A program made the translations under genes and the position numbers. A stretch of 38,175 bases of DNA from DATDDB01 sp035260545 (lineage in GTDB: Bacteria; Pseudomonadota; Gammaproteobacteria; Burkholderiales; Gallionellaceae): assembly GCA_035260545.1 (NCBI GenBank), contig DATFUZ010000077.1, forward strand, positions 1-38,175, given 5' to 3'. The notes under the pieces are model-generated. The model was not told the origin of the DNA and did no database searches. It worked only from the letters and a program-made list of their open reading frames with translations. The first letter of the stretch is position 1, and each line of letters starts with the position of its first letter. Shown in pieces: positions 8,065-15,824 of the stretch.

Positions 8065-8538
8065 ATGCGTTTAACTACCAAAGGGCGTTTTGCCGTTACG
8101 GCCATGGTGGACCTGGCCATGCGTGGGGACCATAATCCGGTGACGCTGGCGGGTATCAGCGAGCGCCAGAAGATTTCCCTTTCCTATTTGGAACAACTGT
8201 TCGGCAAGTTGCGCCGTAATAATATCGTATCCAGCGTGCGCGGTCCCGGTGGCGGCTATCGCCTGGCACGTCCTGCGGCCGATATTCCCATTTCCGAAAT
8301 CATCCTGGCGGTCGATGAGCCGCTGGACGCGACTAGCTGTGGCGGCCGGGGCGATTGCATGGATGGCAACGAATGCATTACGCATGAACTGTGGCAGGGC
8401 CTGACCAAGACCATTTATGCGTATCTTGCGGAAGTGAATCTGCAGGAGATGGTCGATGCGCAGAAAAAGGAGCAGCCTGAAGCGGTTAACGTCAAGTTGA
8501 GCGCAAATATGGGCAATACGGGCGTCGTAGCCGGCTAG
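8065..8538 (+). CDS. iscR: Fe-S cluster-sensing transcriptional regulator IscR
   Basis: IscR is an Rrf2-family regulator that carries a [2Fe-2S] cluster and represses the isc operon when Fe-S supply is sufficient. The 157-residue protein begins MRLTTKGRFAVTAMVDLA, has the winged-helix recognition region ISLSYLEQLFGKLRRN, and carries Cys92, Cys98, Cys104 and His107 at exactly the ligand positions of E. coli IscR. A strong ribosome site, GAGAGGA, precedes ATG 8065 by 4 nt. It is first in the isc operon and its own promoter has an IscR-type site, so negative autoregulation is likely. Confidence 0.97.
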   Translation: MRLTTKGRFAVTAMVDLAMRGDHNPVTLAGISERQKISLSYLEQLFGKLRRNNIVSSVRGPGGGYRLARPAADIPISEIILAVDEPLDATSCGGRGDCMDGNECITHELWQGLTKTIYAYLAEVNLQEMVDAQKKEQPEAVNVKLSANMGNTGVVAG

Positions 8539-8558
8539 TTACAAACGGGTCATTCTTG

Positions 8559-9776
8559 ATGAAAAAGCTGCAGTTGCCGATCTATATGGATTATTCCGCC
8601 ACCACACCGGTGGACCCGCGCGTCGCGGAGGCGATGATCCCCTACCTGACCGAAAAATTTGGCAATCCCGCTTCGCGTTCGCACTCCTTCGGCTGGGCGG
8701 CGGAGCAGGCCGTGGAAAAGGCGCGCGAGCAGGTGGCGGCGCTGGTGAATGCCGACCCCAGGGAGATTGTCTGGACCTCGGGTGCCACCGAATCCAACAA
8801 CCTGGCGTTGAAGGGCGCGGCTCATTTCTATTCGGGCAAGGGCAAGCACATCGTCACCGTGATGACCGAGCACAAGGCCGTGCTCGACACCGTGCGCGAA
8901 CTGGAGCGCCAGGGGTTCACCGCAACCTACCTGGACCCGGAGCCGAACGGCTTGATAGACCTGGAAAAATTCAAGGCCGCCTTGCGCCCCGACACCACGC
9001 TAGCCTCGGTGATGCTGGTGAACAATGAAATCGGCGTCATTCAGGACATTGCGGCAATCGGCGAGATCTGCCGCGAGCGCGGAATCATTTTCCACGTGGA
9101 TGCGGCGCAGGCCACCGGCAAGGTGGCAATCGACCTCGAGCGGCTGAAAGTGGATCTGATGTCGTTCTCGGCGCACAAGACCTATGGCCCGAAAGGCATC
9201 GGCGCGCTGTACGTGCGGCGCAAGCCGCGCGTGCGCCTGGAGGCGCAGATGCACGGCGGTGGCCACGAGCGCGGCATGCGCTCCGGCACCCTGGCGACGC
9301 ACCAGATCGTGGGCATGGGCGAGGCGTTCCGGATTGCGCGCGAAGAAATGGCCGCCGAGAATGAGCGCGTGCGCATGCTGCGCGACCGCCTGTGGGCGGG
9401 CCTCTCGGAGATGGAGGAGGTGTTCCTGAACGGCGACATGGAACACCGCGTACCGCATAATCTGAACGTCAGCTTCAACTTCGTGGAAGGCGAGTCGCTG
9501 ATCATGGCGGTTAGCGACGTGGCGGTTTCCAGCGGCTCGGCGTGCACCTCCGCCAGCCTGGAACCCTCGTACGTATTGCGCGCCCTGGGGCGCAGCGACG
9601 AATTGGCTCACAGCTCGATCCGGTTTTCCGTGGGGCGCTTCACCACCGCCGATGAGGTTGACTACGTCGTTGACCTGTTGAAGCAGAAAGTGGGCAAGCT
9701 GCGCGACCTGTCGCCGCTGTGGGAAATGTACAAGGACGGAATAGACCTGAATTCGATACAATGGGCAGCACATTGA
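8559..9776 (+). CDS. iscS: Cysteine desulfurase IscS
   Basis: This PLP enzyme removes sulfur from cysteine as a persulfide and hands it to IscU and to tRNA thiolation partners. ATG 8559 gives MKKLQLPIYMDYSATTPVDP and 405 residues. The frame also has a TTG one codon earlier that I do not favour. Key residues are His105 in MTEHKAVLD, the PLP lysine Lys207 in SAHKTYGPKG, and the persulfide-carrying Cys329 in the SSGSACTSASLEPSYVLRALG loop. It follows iscR by 20 bp with a weak ribosome site and is separated from iscU by an unusually long, structured 125-bp gap. Confidence 0.97.
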   Translation: MKKLQLPIYMDYSATTPVDPRVAEAMIPYLTEKFGNPASRSHSFGWAAEQAVEKAREQVAALVNADPREIVWTSGATESNNLALKGAAHFYSGKGKHIVTVMTEHKAVLDTVRELERQGFTATYLDPEPNGLIDLEKFKAALRPDTTLASVMLVNNEIGVIQDIAAIGEICRERGIIFHVDAAQATGKVAIDLERLKVDLMSFSAHKTYGPKGIGALYVRRKPRVRLEAQMHGGGHERGMRSGTLATHQIVGMGEAFRIAREEMAAENERVRMLRDRLWAGLSEMEEVFLNGDMEHRVPHNLNVSFNFVEGESLIMAVSDVAVSSGSACTSASLEPSYVLRALGRSDELAHSSIRFSVGRFTTADEVDYVVDLLKQKVGKLRDLSPLWEMYKDGIDLNSIQWAAH

Positions 9777-9901
9777 GGGCTGCCCTTCGCCCGTCCGGTC
9801 GAGCTGTCGGGCAGCTTGTTTACCTCCTTTAAGTAAACGGCGCTGCCATCCGCCTTGCCGGCTGGGCAAATCATCGGCCCTTTATAACGGAGTGTATTTA
9901 A
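9777..9901 (+). other. Structured iscS-iscU intergenic segment
   Basis: This 125-bp gap holds three potential hairpins in series. They are GCTGCCC (9779-9785) with GGGCAGC (9809-9815), GTTTAC (9818-9823) with GTAAAC (9833-9838), and TTGCC (9855-9859) with GGCAA (9865-9869). The iscU ribosome site GGAG is at 9889-9892. No convincing internal promoter was found. The hairpins may influence mRNA stability or the relative expression of iscRS and iscUA; this is inference. Confidence 0.4.
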
Positions 9902-10315
9902 ATGGCATACAGCGAAAAAGTATTGGATCACTACGAGAATCCGCGTAACGTGGGTTCCATGGACAAGGACGACGCGCTGGTGGGAACCGGCATGGTCGGC
10001 GCACCTGCTTGCGGCGATGTGATGAAGCTGCAGATCAAGGTGAACGACCAGGGCGTGATCGAGGACGCCAAATTCAAGACCTATGGCTGCGGCTCGGCGA
10101 TTGCGTCCAGCTCGCTGGTGACGGAATGGGTCAAGGGCAAGACGCTGGACGAGGCGCTTGCCATCAAGAATACGCAGATCGCCGAGGAACTGGCACTGCC
10201 GCCGGTGAAGATCCACTGTTCCATTCTGGCCGAGGACGCTATCAAGGCAGCGGTGGCGGATCTCAAGAACAAGCGCGAGGCGGAAGTATCCGCCTGCAAT
10301 GCAAACAAGGACTGA
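9902..10315 (+). CDS. iscU: Fe-S cluster assembly scaffold IscU
   Basis: IscU is the scaffold on which [2Fe-2S] clusters are built from IscS sulfur before transfer with help from HscA/HscB. The 137-residue protein shows all three ligand cysteines (Cys37 in GAPACGDVM with Asp39, Cys63 in KTYGCGSAIASSS, Cys106 in KIHCSILAEDA). It also has the LPPVK motif (99-103) that HscA binds. It ends 3 bp before iscA. The C-terminal NKREAEVSACNANKD tail is slightly longer than in E. coli. Confidence 0.98.
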   Translation: MAYSEKVLDHYENPRNVGSMDKDDALVGTGMVGAPACGDVMKLQIKVNDQGVIEDAKFKTYGCGSAIASSSLVTEWVKGKTLDEALAIKNTQIAEELALPPVKIHCSILAEDAIKAAVADLKNKREAEVSACNANKD

Positions 10316-10318
10316 GAC

Positions 10319-10642
10319 ATGGCAATCACGCTGACCGAGAATGCGGCGCAGCATGTGCGCAACTTCCTCGCCAGGCGCGGCAAGGGCTTGGGGCTGCGTA
10401 TTGGCGTGCGCACCAGCGGCTGCTCCGGCATGGCCTACAAGCTGGAGTTCGCCGACGAAGAGGCGGACGATGAGATAAAGTTCGAAAGCGGAGGCGTCAC
10501 CGTGTTCGTCGACGCGCACAGCCTGCCGTATCTGGACGGGATGGAACTCGATTACACCCGCGAAGGTCTGAACGAAGGATTCAAGTTCAACAATCCCAAT
10601 GTCAAGGATATGTGCGGCTGCGGCGAGAGCTTCAAGGTATAG
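10319..10642 (+). CDS. iscA: Iron-sulfur cluster assembly protein IscA
   Basis: IscA is an A-type carrier that accepts or delivers Fe-S clusters or iron to apoproteins, notably for [4Fe-4S] maturation. The 107-residue length and the three conserved cysteines (Cys35 in TSGCSGMAYKLEF, and Cys99 and Cys101 in DMCGCGESF) match the family exactly. The start ATG 10319 lies 3 bp after the iscU stop, so they are translated from one message. HscB follows after 35 bp. Confidence 0.97.
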   Translation: MAITLTENAAQHVRNFLARRGKGLGLRIGVRTSGCSGMAYKLEFADEEADDEIKFESGGVTVFVDAHSLPYLDGMELDYTREGLNEGFKFNNPNVKDMCGCGESFKV

Positions 10643-10677
10643 CAGACCCCTGAAGGCGCGACGATCCGGATAATCCG

Positions 10678-11214
10678 ATGCAGGCGATAGATTTCCAGAA
10701 AAACTTTTTTCAGATGTTCGGCCTGCCCGAGCGCTACCGGCTCGACCGTGCGGAACTGAGCCAGCGCTACCGCAAGCTGCAGAACGAAGTGCATCCGGAC
10801 AAATTCGCCGACCGGCCCGAAGCGGAGCGCCGCCTGTCCATGCAATGGACGACACAGATCAACGAGGCCTATCAGACCCTCGGCAACGCCGTGCAGCGCG
10901 GCCGCTACCTGCTGCGTCAACACGGTGTGGACACGCAGGAGGAAACCAATACTGCGATGCCTGTCGATTTCCTGGTGCAGCAGATGGAGTGGCGCGAGGC
11001 CGTTGACGAGGCGAGAAGCGCCAGCGACGCCGTGGCGCTGGAAGGGCTGGAAGCCCGTCTCCAGCACGAAATGCGCGAGCTGGAGACGCAGCTTGCCGCC
11101 AGGATAGATGACGACGCGGATTACCTCGCAGCGGCAGGCGATGTGCGCAAATTGAGATTCATGGAGAAGCTGGCGGAGGACATTGCCTCCGCTTTTGACG
11201 GGATGGACACTTGA
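10678..11214 (+). CDS. hscB: Co-chaperone HscB (J-domain)
   Basis: HscB is the J-protein that brings IscU to HscA and stimulates its ATPase. The 178-residue protein begins with the J-domain (residues 8-75) carrying HPDKF at 39-43. It then has the three-helix C-terminal domain that contacts IscU (from about residue 97, DFLVQQMEWREAVDEA onward). Its length is near E. coli HscB (171). It sits between iscA and hscA as usual. The following gap to hscA is 73 bp and GC-rich. Confidence 0.96.
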   Translation: MQAIDFQKNFFQMFGLPERYRLDRAELSQRYRKLQNEVHPDKFADRPEAERRLSMQWTTQINEAYQTLGNAVQRGRYLLRQHGVDTQEETNTAMPVDFLVQQMEWREAVDEARSASDAVALEGLEARLQHEMRELETQLAARIDDDADYLAAAGDVRKLRFMEKLAEDIASAFDGMDT

Positions 11215-11287
11215 CTCCCTGGGTGGCGGACGCCGGCCGTGCCGGGCATGCCAGCGAGCGGAGACTACCGAAGATAAGTCAAAAACA

Positions 11288-13177
11288 ATGGCATTGCTGC
11301 AAATATCCGAACCCGGCCAGTCCACGGCGCCGCACGAACACCGCTTGGCCATAGGCATAGACCTGGGAACGACCAATTCACTGGTTGCAACCGTGCAGAG
11401 CGGAATCGCGGTCGTGCTGAACGATGAACACGGCCACCCCATCCTGCCTTCGGTGGTGCGTTATTTTCCAGGCGGGGAAATCCAGGTCGGCGTCGAGGCG
11501 CTGGCCCGGCAGAGTGAGGACCCGGCCAACACATTCGCCTCCATCAAGCGTTTCATGGGCCGCGGCCAGGCGGACATCGGTGATGTCGGCGGGCTCCACT
11601 ACAGCTTTGTTGATGCGCCCAAGGGTGCCAGCCAGCCGCCTGGCATGGTCAAGCTCCGCACGGCGGCGGGGGTGAAGAGCCCGGTGGAGATCTCCGCCGA
11701 GATACTCAAGGTGCTGCGGGCCCGCGCGGAAGTCTCGCTGGGCGGCCAACTGGTGGGAGCCGTGATCACGGTGCCCGCCTATTTCGACGACGCGCAGCGC
11801 CAAGCCACCAAGGACGCGGCCAGACTGGCGGGGCTGAACGTGCTGCGCCTGCTCAATGAACCAACCGCGGCGGCCATTGCATACGGACTGGACAACGCCA
11901 GCGAAGGCGTCTATGCGGTCTATGACCTCGGCGGCGGCACCTTTGACATTTCCATTCTGCGCCTGTCGCGCGGCGTATTCGAGGTGCTGGCGGCGAATGG
12001 CGATTCCGCGCTGGGCGGCGACAACTTCGATCATCGCCTGTACTGCTGGCTGCTGGAGACGAACAATCTTTCCGCATTGAACCCCCGGGATTCGCGCATG
12101 CTGCTCGACCGCGCCCGCGCTGCCAAGGAAGATCTGACCGACCACCGCGAAACCCGCATCACTGCCGTCTTAAGCACCGGGCAGGTAATCGACAACGTGC
12201 TCGATCAGCAGGCCTTCCACGAAATGACGCAGAACCTGGTGAGCCGCACCCTGCAGCCGATGCGCCGGGCGCTACGCGACGCGGGCCTCAAGGCCGAGGA
12301 CGTCAAGGGTGTGGTGATGGTGGGCGGCGCGACGCGCATGCCGCAGGTGCAGCGCGCCGTGGGCGACTTCTTCAAGCAGACGCCGCTGACCAACCTCGAT
12401 CCGGACAAGGTAGTCGCGCTGGGCGCCGCACTCCAGGCCAATGTGCTCGCGGGTAACCGGGGCGGCGACGACTGGCTGCTGCTGGACGTGATTCCACTGT
12501 CACTTGGCATCGAAACCATGGGCGGGCTGTCGGAGAAGATCATCCCCCGAAACAGCACCATCCCGACGGCCCGTGCCCAGGAATTCACCACCTACAAGGA
12601 CGGACAGACCGCGATGAGCATCCACGTGGTGCAGGGCGAACGCGAGCTGGTGGCGGACTGCCGCTCGCTGGCGCGTTTTGAACTGCGCGGCATCCCGCCC
12701 ATGGTGGCCGGTGCGGCGCGCATCCGCATTACATTCCAGGTGGACGCGGACGGCCTGCTCAGCGTGTCGGCACGCGAAGCCAGCAGCGGGGTGGAGGCGC
12801 ACGTCAGCGTCAAACCCAGCTACGGGCTGGACGATGCCGAGATCGCCCGCATGCTGCAGGACTCGACCAGCCACGCCAGCGACGACATGCACGCGCGGGC
12901 GCTGGCTGAAGCCCGCGTTGAAGCCCAGCGACTGCTGGAGAACGTCAACGCCGCCCTGGAAGAGGACGGCAAGACGCTGCTCAGCGGCGAGGAAATCCAG
13001 GGCATTGGGCAGCTGATGGAGGCGTTGCGCAGCATCGTGTCAGGCGACGACATGGACGCGATCAAGCAGGCTGCTGAAGCGCTGAATCGTGGCACCGTGG
13101 AATTTGCCGCGCGCCGCATGGATCGCAGTGTGCGCTCGGCCCTCACGGGACACCGCCTGGACGAACTGGAGGCGTGA
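11288..13177 (+). CDS. hscA: Fe-S biogenesis Hsp70 chaperone HscA
   Basis: HscA is the specialised Hsp70 that, with HscB, drives cluster release from IscU. From ATG 11288 (MALLQISEPGQSTAPHEHRL) it is 629 residues against about 616 in E. coli. The frame is open 35 codons further upstream, but that part overlaps hscB and is not family-like. Hsp70 motifs are IGIDLGTTNSLVA, the phosphate-2 loop YDLGGGTFDIS, the adenosine motif MVGGATRMPQV, and the substrate domain (IETMGGLSEKIIPRNSTIP). The TGA overlaps the ATG of the DUF3050 gene (TGATG), implying translational coupling. Confidence 0.96.
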   Translation: MALLQISEPGQSTAPHEHRLAIGIDLGTTNSLVATVQSGIAVVLNDEHGHPILPSVVRYFPGGEIQVGVEALARQSEDPANTFASIKRFMGRGQADIGDVGGLHYSFVDAPKGASQPPGMVKLRTAAGVKSPVEISAEILKVLRARAEVSLGGQLVGAVITVPAYFDDAQRQATKDAARLAGLNVLRLLNEPTAAAIAYGLDNASEGVYAVYDLGGGTFDISILRLSRGVFEVLAANGDSALGGDNFDHRLYCWLLETNNLSALNPRDSRMLLDRARAAKEDLTDHRETRITAVLSTGQVIDNVLDQQAFHEMTQNLVSRTLQPMRRALRDAGLKAEDVKGVVMVGGATRMPQVQRAVGDFFKQTPLTNLDPDKVVALGAALQANVLAGNRGGDDWLLLDVIPLSLGIETMGGLSEKIIPRNSTIPTARAQEFTTYKDGQTAMSIHVVQGERELVADCRSLARFELRGIPPMVAGAARIRITFQVDADGLLSVSAREASSGVEAHVSVKPSYGLDDAEIARMLQDSTSHASDDMHARALAEARVEAQRLLENVNAALEEDGKTLLSGEEIQGIGQLMEALRSIVSGDDMDAIKQAAEALNRGTVEFAARRMDRSVRSALTGHRLDELEA

Positions 13178-13950
13178 TGTTCGACGCGGAGTTTGTTGCG
13201 GGCCTCCGCGAGCGCCTGAATCAACACCCAATCTACGAATCGCTCCGCACGCCTGAGGACCTGCGCATCTTCATGTCGCACCACATCTATTCGGTGTGGG
13301 ATTTCATGAGCCTGATCAAATATCTGCAGAATGCCGTGGCGCCCGCGCGGTGGCCGTGGCAGCCCGGAGCCGATCCTACGGTGCAGCGTTTCATCAACGA
13401 ACTGGTTCTGGAAGAAGAGACCGACGAAGCGGGGCCGGACCGGCCGGGCGAATTCTCCAGCCATTTCGATCTTTATTTGCGCGCCATGCGCGAGATTGGT
13501 GCGAATCCTGAAGCGCCGCTGCGGTTTGTCGGGCTGGCGGCGCGCGAAGGAATAGACGCCGCGCTGGCCGCCGGCATCGCGCCGCCTGCGGCAGCGGAAT
13601 TCACGCGCGCCACCTTTTCTTTCATCCGCGCGGGGCAGCCGCATGTCGCGGCCGCGGCGCTCGCGCTCGGGCGGGAGCACGTCATCCCCGAGATGTTTCG
13701 CGCGTTTCTGTCGCGCATGGGTATCGCCGAACAACAAGCGCCGGTTTTCCATTATTATCTACGCCGCCACATTCATCTCGACGAGGATTTCCATGCACCG
13801 CTATCACTACGCCTGCTGCACGGGCTCTGCGCCGGAGACCCGGCACGCATCGATGAAGCGCGCGACGCCGCCCGGCAGGCGGTCGATGCACGCCTCGCTT
13901 TCTGGGACGGGGTCTGTGCCGCGCTGCCCGGCGCAACGCGAGGGGGCTGA
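13177..13950 (+). CDS. DUF3050 family protein (heme-oxygenase-like fold) inside the isc operon
   Basis: This 257-residue protein matches what I know of DUF3050. It opens with NQHPIYESLRTPEDLRIFM then HHIYSVWDFMSLIKYLQ, followed by PTVQRFINELVLEEETDE, SSHFDLYLRAMREIGA, GREHVIPEMF and RRHIHLDEDFHAP. Repeated His/Asp/Glu positions on predicted helices (His35-36, Glu75-81, His96, His168, Asp202/Glu203, His206) look like a possible diiron or metal site of the heme-oxygenase-like superfamily. The reaction is unknown. It overlaps the hscA stop by one base and ends 3 bp before fdx, so it is embedded in the operon. ATG 13177 is preferred over the GTG one codon earlier. A role in Fe-S assembly or oxidative protection is inference from context only. 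Confidence 0.8.
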   Translation: MFDAEFVAGLRERLNQHPIYESLRTPEDLRIFMSHHIYSVWDFMSLIKYLQNAVAPARWPWQPGADPTVQRFINELVLEEETDEAGPDRPGEFSSHFDLYLRAMREIGANPEAPLRFVGLAAREGIDAALAAGIAPPAAAEFTRATFSFIRAGQPHVAAAALALGREHVIPEMFRAFLSRMGIAEQQAPVFHYYLRRHIHLDEDFHAPLSLRLLHGLCAGDPARIDEARDAARQAVDARLAFWDGVCAALPGATRGG

Positions 13951-13953
13951 ACA

Positions 13954-14289
13954 ATGACCCAGGTGATCGTCCTTCCCCACGAGGAACTGTGCCCCGAGGG
14001 CGCCGTGCTGCAGGTCGAACCCGGGCGCAGTCTCTGCGATGCGCTGCTGGATGCGGGCATCGAGATCGAGCACGCTTGTGAAAAATCCTGTGCCTGCACG
14101 ACCTGCCATGTCATACTGCGCGAGGGATTCGGCTCCCTCGACGAGGCGGACGAAAAGGAGGAAGACATGCTGGACAAGGCATGGGGCCTGGAGCCGACCT
14201 CGCGTCTGAGCTGTCAGGCGCTGGTGCGCGGCACCGACCTGGTGGTGGAAATCCCGAAATATTCCATCAATATGGCGAAGGAAAAATAG
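13954..14289 (+). CDS. fdx: ISC-type [2Fe-2S] ferredoxin
   Basis: Fdx supplies electrons for cluster assembly on IscU. The 111-residue protein has Cys42, Cys48, Cys51 and Cys87 in the CEKSCACTTCHV and RLSCQAL motifs, at the same numbers as E. coli Fdx, with the extra Cys46 also present. An acidic stretch (SLDEADEKEEDML) forms the partner-binding face. It lies 3 bp after the DUF3050 gene and 1 bp before iscX. No anomalies were seen. Confidence 0.97.
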   Translation: MTQVIVLPHEELCPEGAVLQVEPGRSLCDALLDAGIEIEHACEKSCACTTCHVILREGFGSLDEADEKEEDMLDKAWGLEPTSRLSCQALVRGTDLVVEIPKYSINMAKEK

Positions 14290-14290
14290 G

Positions 14291-14485
14291 ATGAAATGGA
14301 GCGACGTGCGCGTGATCGCGATTGAACTGGCGGAAGCCCATCCGGATGTCGACCCCAGGACTGTCCGCTTCACGGACCTGCACAACTGGGTGGTCGGGTT
14401 GAAGGATTTTGACGACGACCACAGCCGCGGCGGGGAAAAGGTGCTGGAGGCCATCCAGATGGCCTGGATAGACGAGGCCGAGTGA
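14291..14485 (+). CDS. iscX: Fe-S cluster assembly protein IscX
   Basis: IscX is a small acidic protein that binds IscS and iron and modulates cluster synthesis. The 64-residue product (MKWSDVRVIAIELAEAHPDV, then FTDLHNWV and AIQMAWIDE) is typical in length and sequence. It begins 1 bp after the fdx stop. Its TGA shares bases with the ATG of dsbB (TGATG at 14483-14487), which ties dsbB to the isc transcript. Confidence 0.95.
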   Translation: MKWSDVRVIAIELAEAHPDVDPRTVRFTDLHNWVVGLKDFDDDHSRGGEKVLEAIQMAWIDEAE

Positions 14486-15009
14486 TGCTGGCTTTCCTGC
14501 GCGGCACCGCCGCACGCCGGCTGTATCTTGCGGGCGCCGCCGTCATCGCCGCACTGCTCGGTTTTGCGCTGTACCTCGAATACGTCCAGCACCTGGAGCC
14601 GTGTCCTCTCTGCATGGTGCAGCGTTTCGCCTTCATCGGCCTGCTGGCGCTTTTTGCCGCCGCCAGCCTGCACAACCCGGGGCGGGTGGGCGCGTGGCTC
14701 TACGGCGTGCTGATCGGCCTGTTCGCGTTGTTCGGCGTGGCGGTTGCCGGGCGCCATATCTGGATCCAGCATCTGCCGGCCGACAAGGTGCCGGCCTGCG
14801 GTCCCGGCCTCAACTACATGCTGGACCACTTCCCCATGGCCAAGGTGCTGAAGGAGTTGATGCACGGTTCCGGCGAATGCGCGGCCCATGTCTGGAGCTT
14901 CCTCGGTCTGGGCATTCCGGAATGGTCCGTCGTGTGGTACGTCCTGCTCGGGGCGTGGGCCATCTTCATCGCGCTACGCGCGCGGCAGACGACGCCGCGG
15001 CAGGGCTGA
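14485..15009 (+). CDS. dsbB: Disulfide bond formation protein B
   Basis: DsbB is an inner-membrane quinone reductase that re-oxidises periplasmic DsbA. From ATG 14485 it is 174 residues with four hydrophobic segments (about 13-31, 47-61, 69-88 and 147-164). The two periplasmic cysteine pairs are present: Cys40/Cys43 in EPCPLCMVQR, and Cys105 (PACGPG) with Cys132 (GECAAH), close to the E. coli numbering. The GTG one codon upstream is a less likely start. The one-base overlap with iscX suggests co-expression with the ISC machinery. Confidence 0.94.
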   Translation: MLAFLRGTAARRLYLAGAAVIAALLGFALYLEYVQHLEPCPLCMVQRFAFIGLLALFAAASLHNPGRVGAWLYGVLIGLFALFGVAVAGRHIWIQHLPADKVPACGPGLNYMLDHFPMAKVLKELMHGSGECAAHVWSFLGLGIPEWSVVWYVLLGAWAIFIALRARQTTPRQG

Positions 15010-15030
15010 CCGGTCGCCGAAGGGGCGGGG

Positions 15031-15729
15031 ATGAACGTCAGGGAGCTGTTGTCATCCTTCAAGCCTGGCGTGGACATCACGCCGTTTTCCGAGAAAATCC
15101 GTAGTTCGGTCGCCGCCCTGGCGGGCATGGCGCTGCTGGGGCTGGCCGTGCAAGCGGTGCCGGGTCCCGGCTACCCGCTGACCCTGCTGGCATCGATGGC
15201 CGCCGCGGCGGTCCTGCTGTTCGCCGTGCCGCACAGCCCCATGGCGCAGCCCTGGCCCCTGCTCACCGGCAACCTGCTTTCCGGCGCGGTCGGCTGGGCA
15301 TGCGCGCTGTGGATACCCGGCGTGGTGTGGGCCGCAGCAGCAGCAGTCGGACTTTCCATATTTGTGATGCACCTCACGCGTTCGTTGCATCCGCCGGGTG
15401 CGGCGACCGCCATGGTCATCGTGCTCCAATTTCCGGTTTTCCACCACGACGGCGGACTGTGGACGGCCAGCATGGTCTTCGCCAACGTGCTGTTCTCCCT
15501 GTTGTTCGCCATCCTGCTGAATAACCTGGCGCACCGCGGGCGCTATCCCGTGTGGCGGCGTTCCGCCGCGCCTGCGCCACTGTCCGTGCCGCCACGGTCC
15601 GCGCCGCCGCTGACGCGCGAGGACGTGGAATGGGCCGTGCGGCAAATGGAAGGCGTCACCGACGTGAGCGCGGAAGACCTGCTCGAAATCTACCGCCGGG
15701 CGGCAGAGCACGCGCATCGCAGGGACTGA
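15031..15729 (+). CDS. HPP family integral membrane protein
   Basis: This 232-residue protein carries the HPP-family signature: LHPPGAATAMV near residue 118, preceded by membrane segments at about 27-45, 47-66, 76-94 and 97-114, with a further one at about 144-162. A soluble C-terminal tail rich in Pro/Ala/Arg (about 170-232) ends in acidic helices (VEWAVRQMEGVTDVSAEDL). Some HPP proteins have been linked to nitrite transport in plastids and cyanobacteria; the function here is unknown. It begins 21 bp after dsbB, so it may be the last gene of the isc-dsbB transcript. Confidence 0.8.
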   Translation: MNVRELLSSFKPGVDITPFSEKIRSSVAALAGMALLGLAVQAVPGPGYPLTLLASMAAAAVLLFAVPHSPMAQPWPLLTGNLLSGAVGWACALWIPGVVWAAAAAVGLSIFVMHLTRSLHPPGAATAMVIVLQFPVFHHDGGLWTASMVFANVLFSLLFAILLNNLAHRGRYPVWRRSAAPAPLSVPPRSAPPLTREDVEWAVRQMEGVTDVSAEDLLEIYRRAAEHAHRRD

Positions 15730-15824
15730 GCGCGGGCGCTTCGCCGCGGCGGCCGTTCCCGGCTTACGCTCGCGGCAAAACCGGAGTAGCATAAAGCCCC
15801 CATCCTGCCGATAAGGAGCGTGCC

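Noticed and set aside
11183..11287. Upstream extension of HscA to 11183
   Set aside because: The extra 35 codons overlap hscB, lack Hsp70 similarity and have no good ribosome site.
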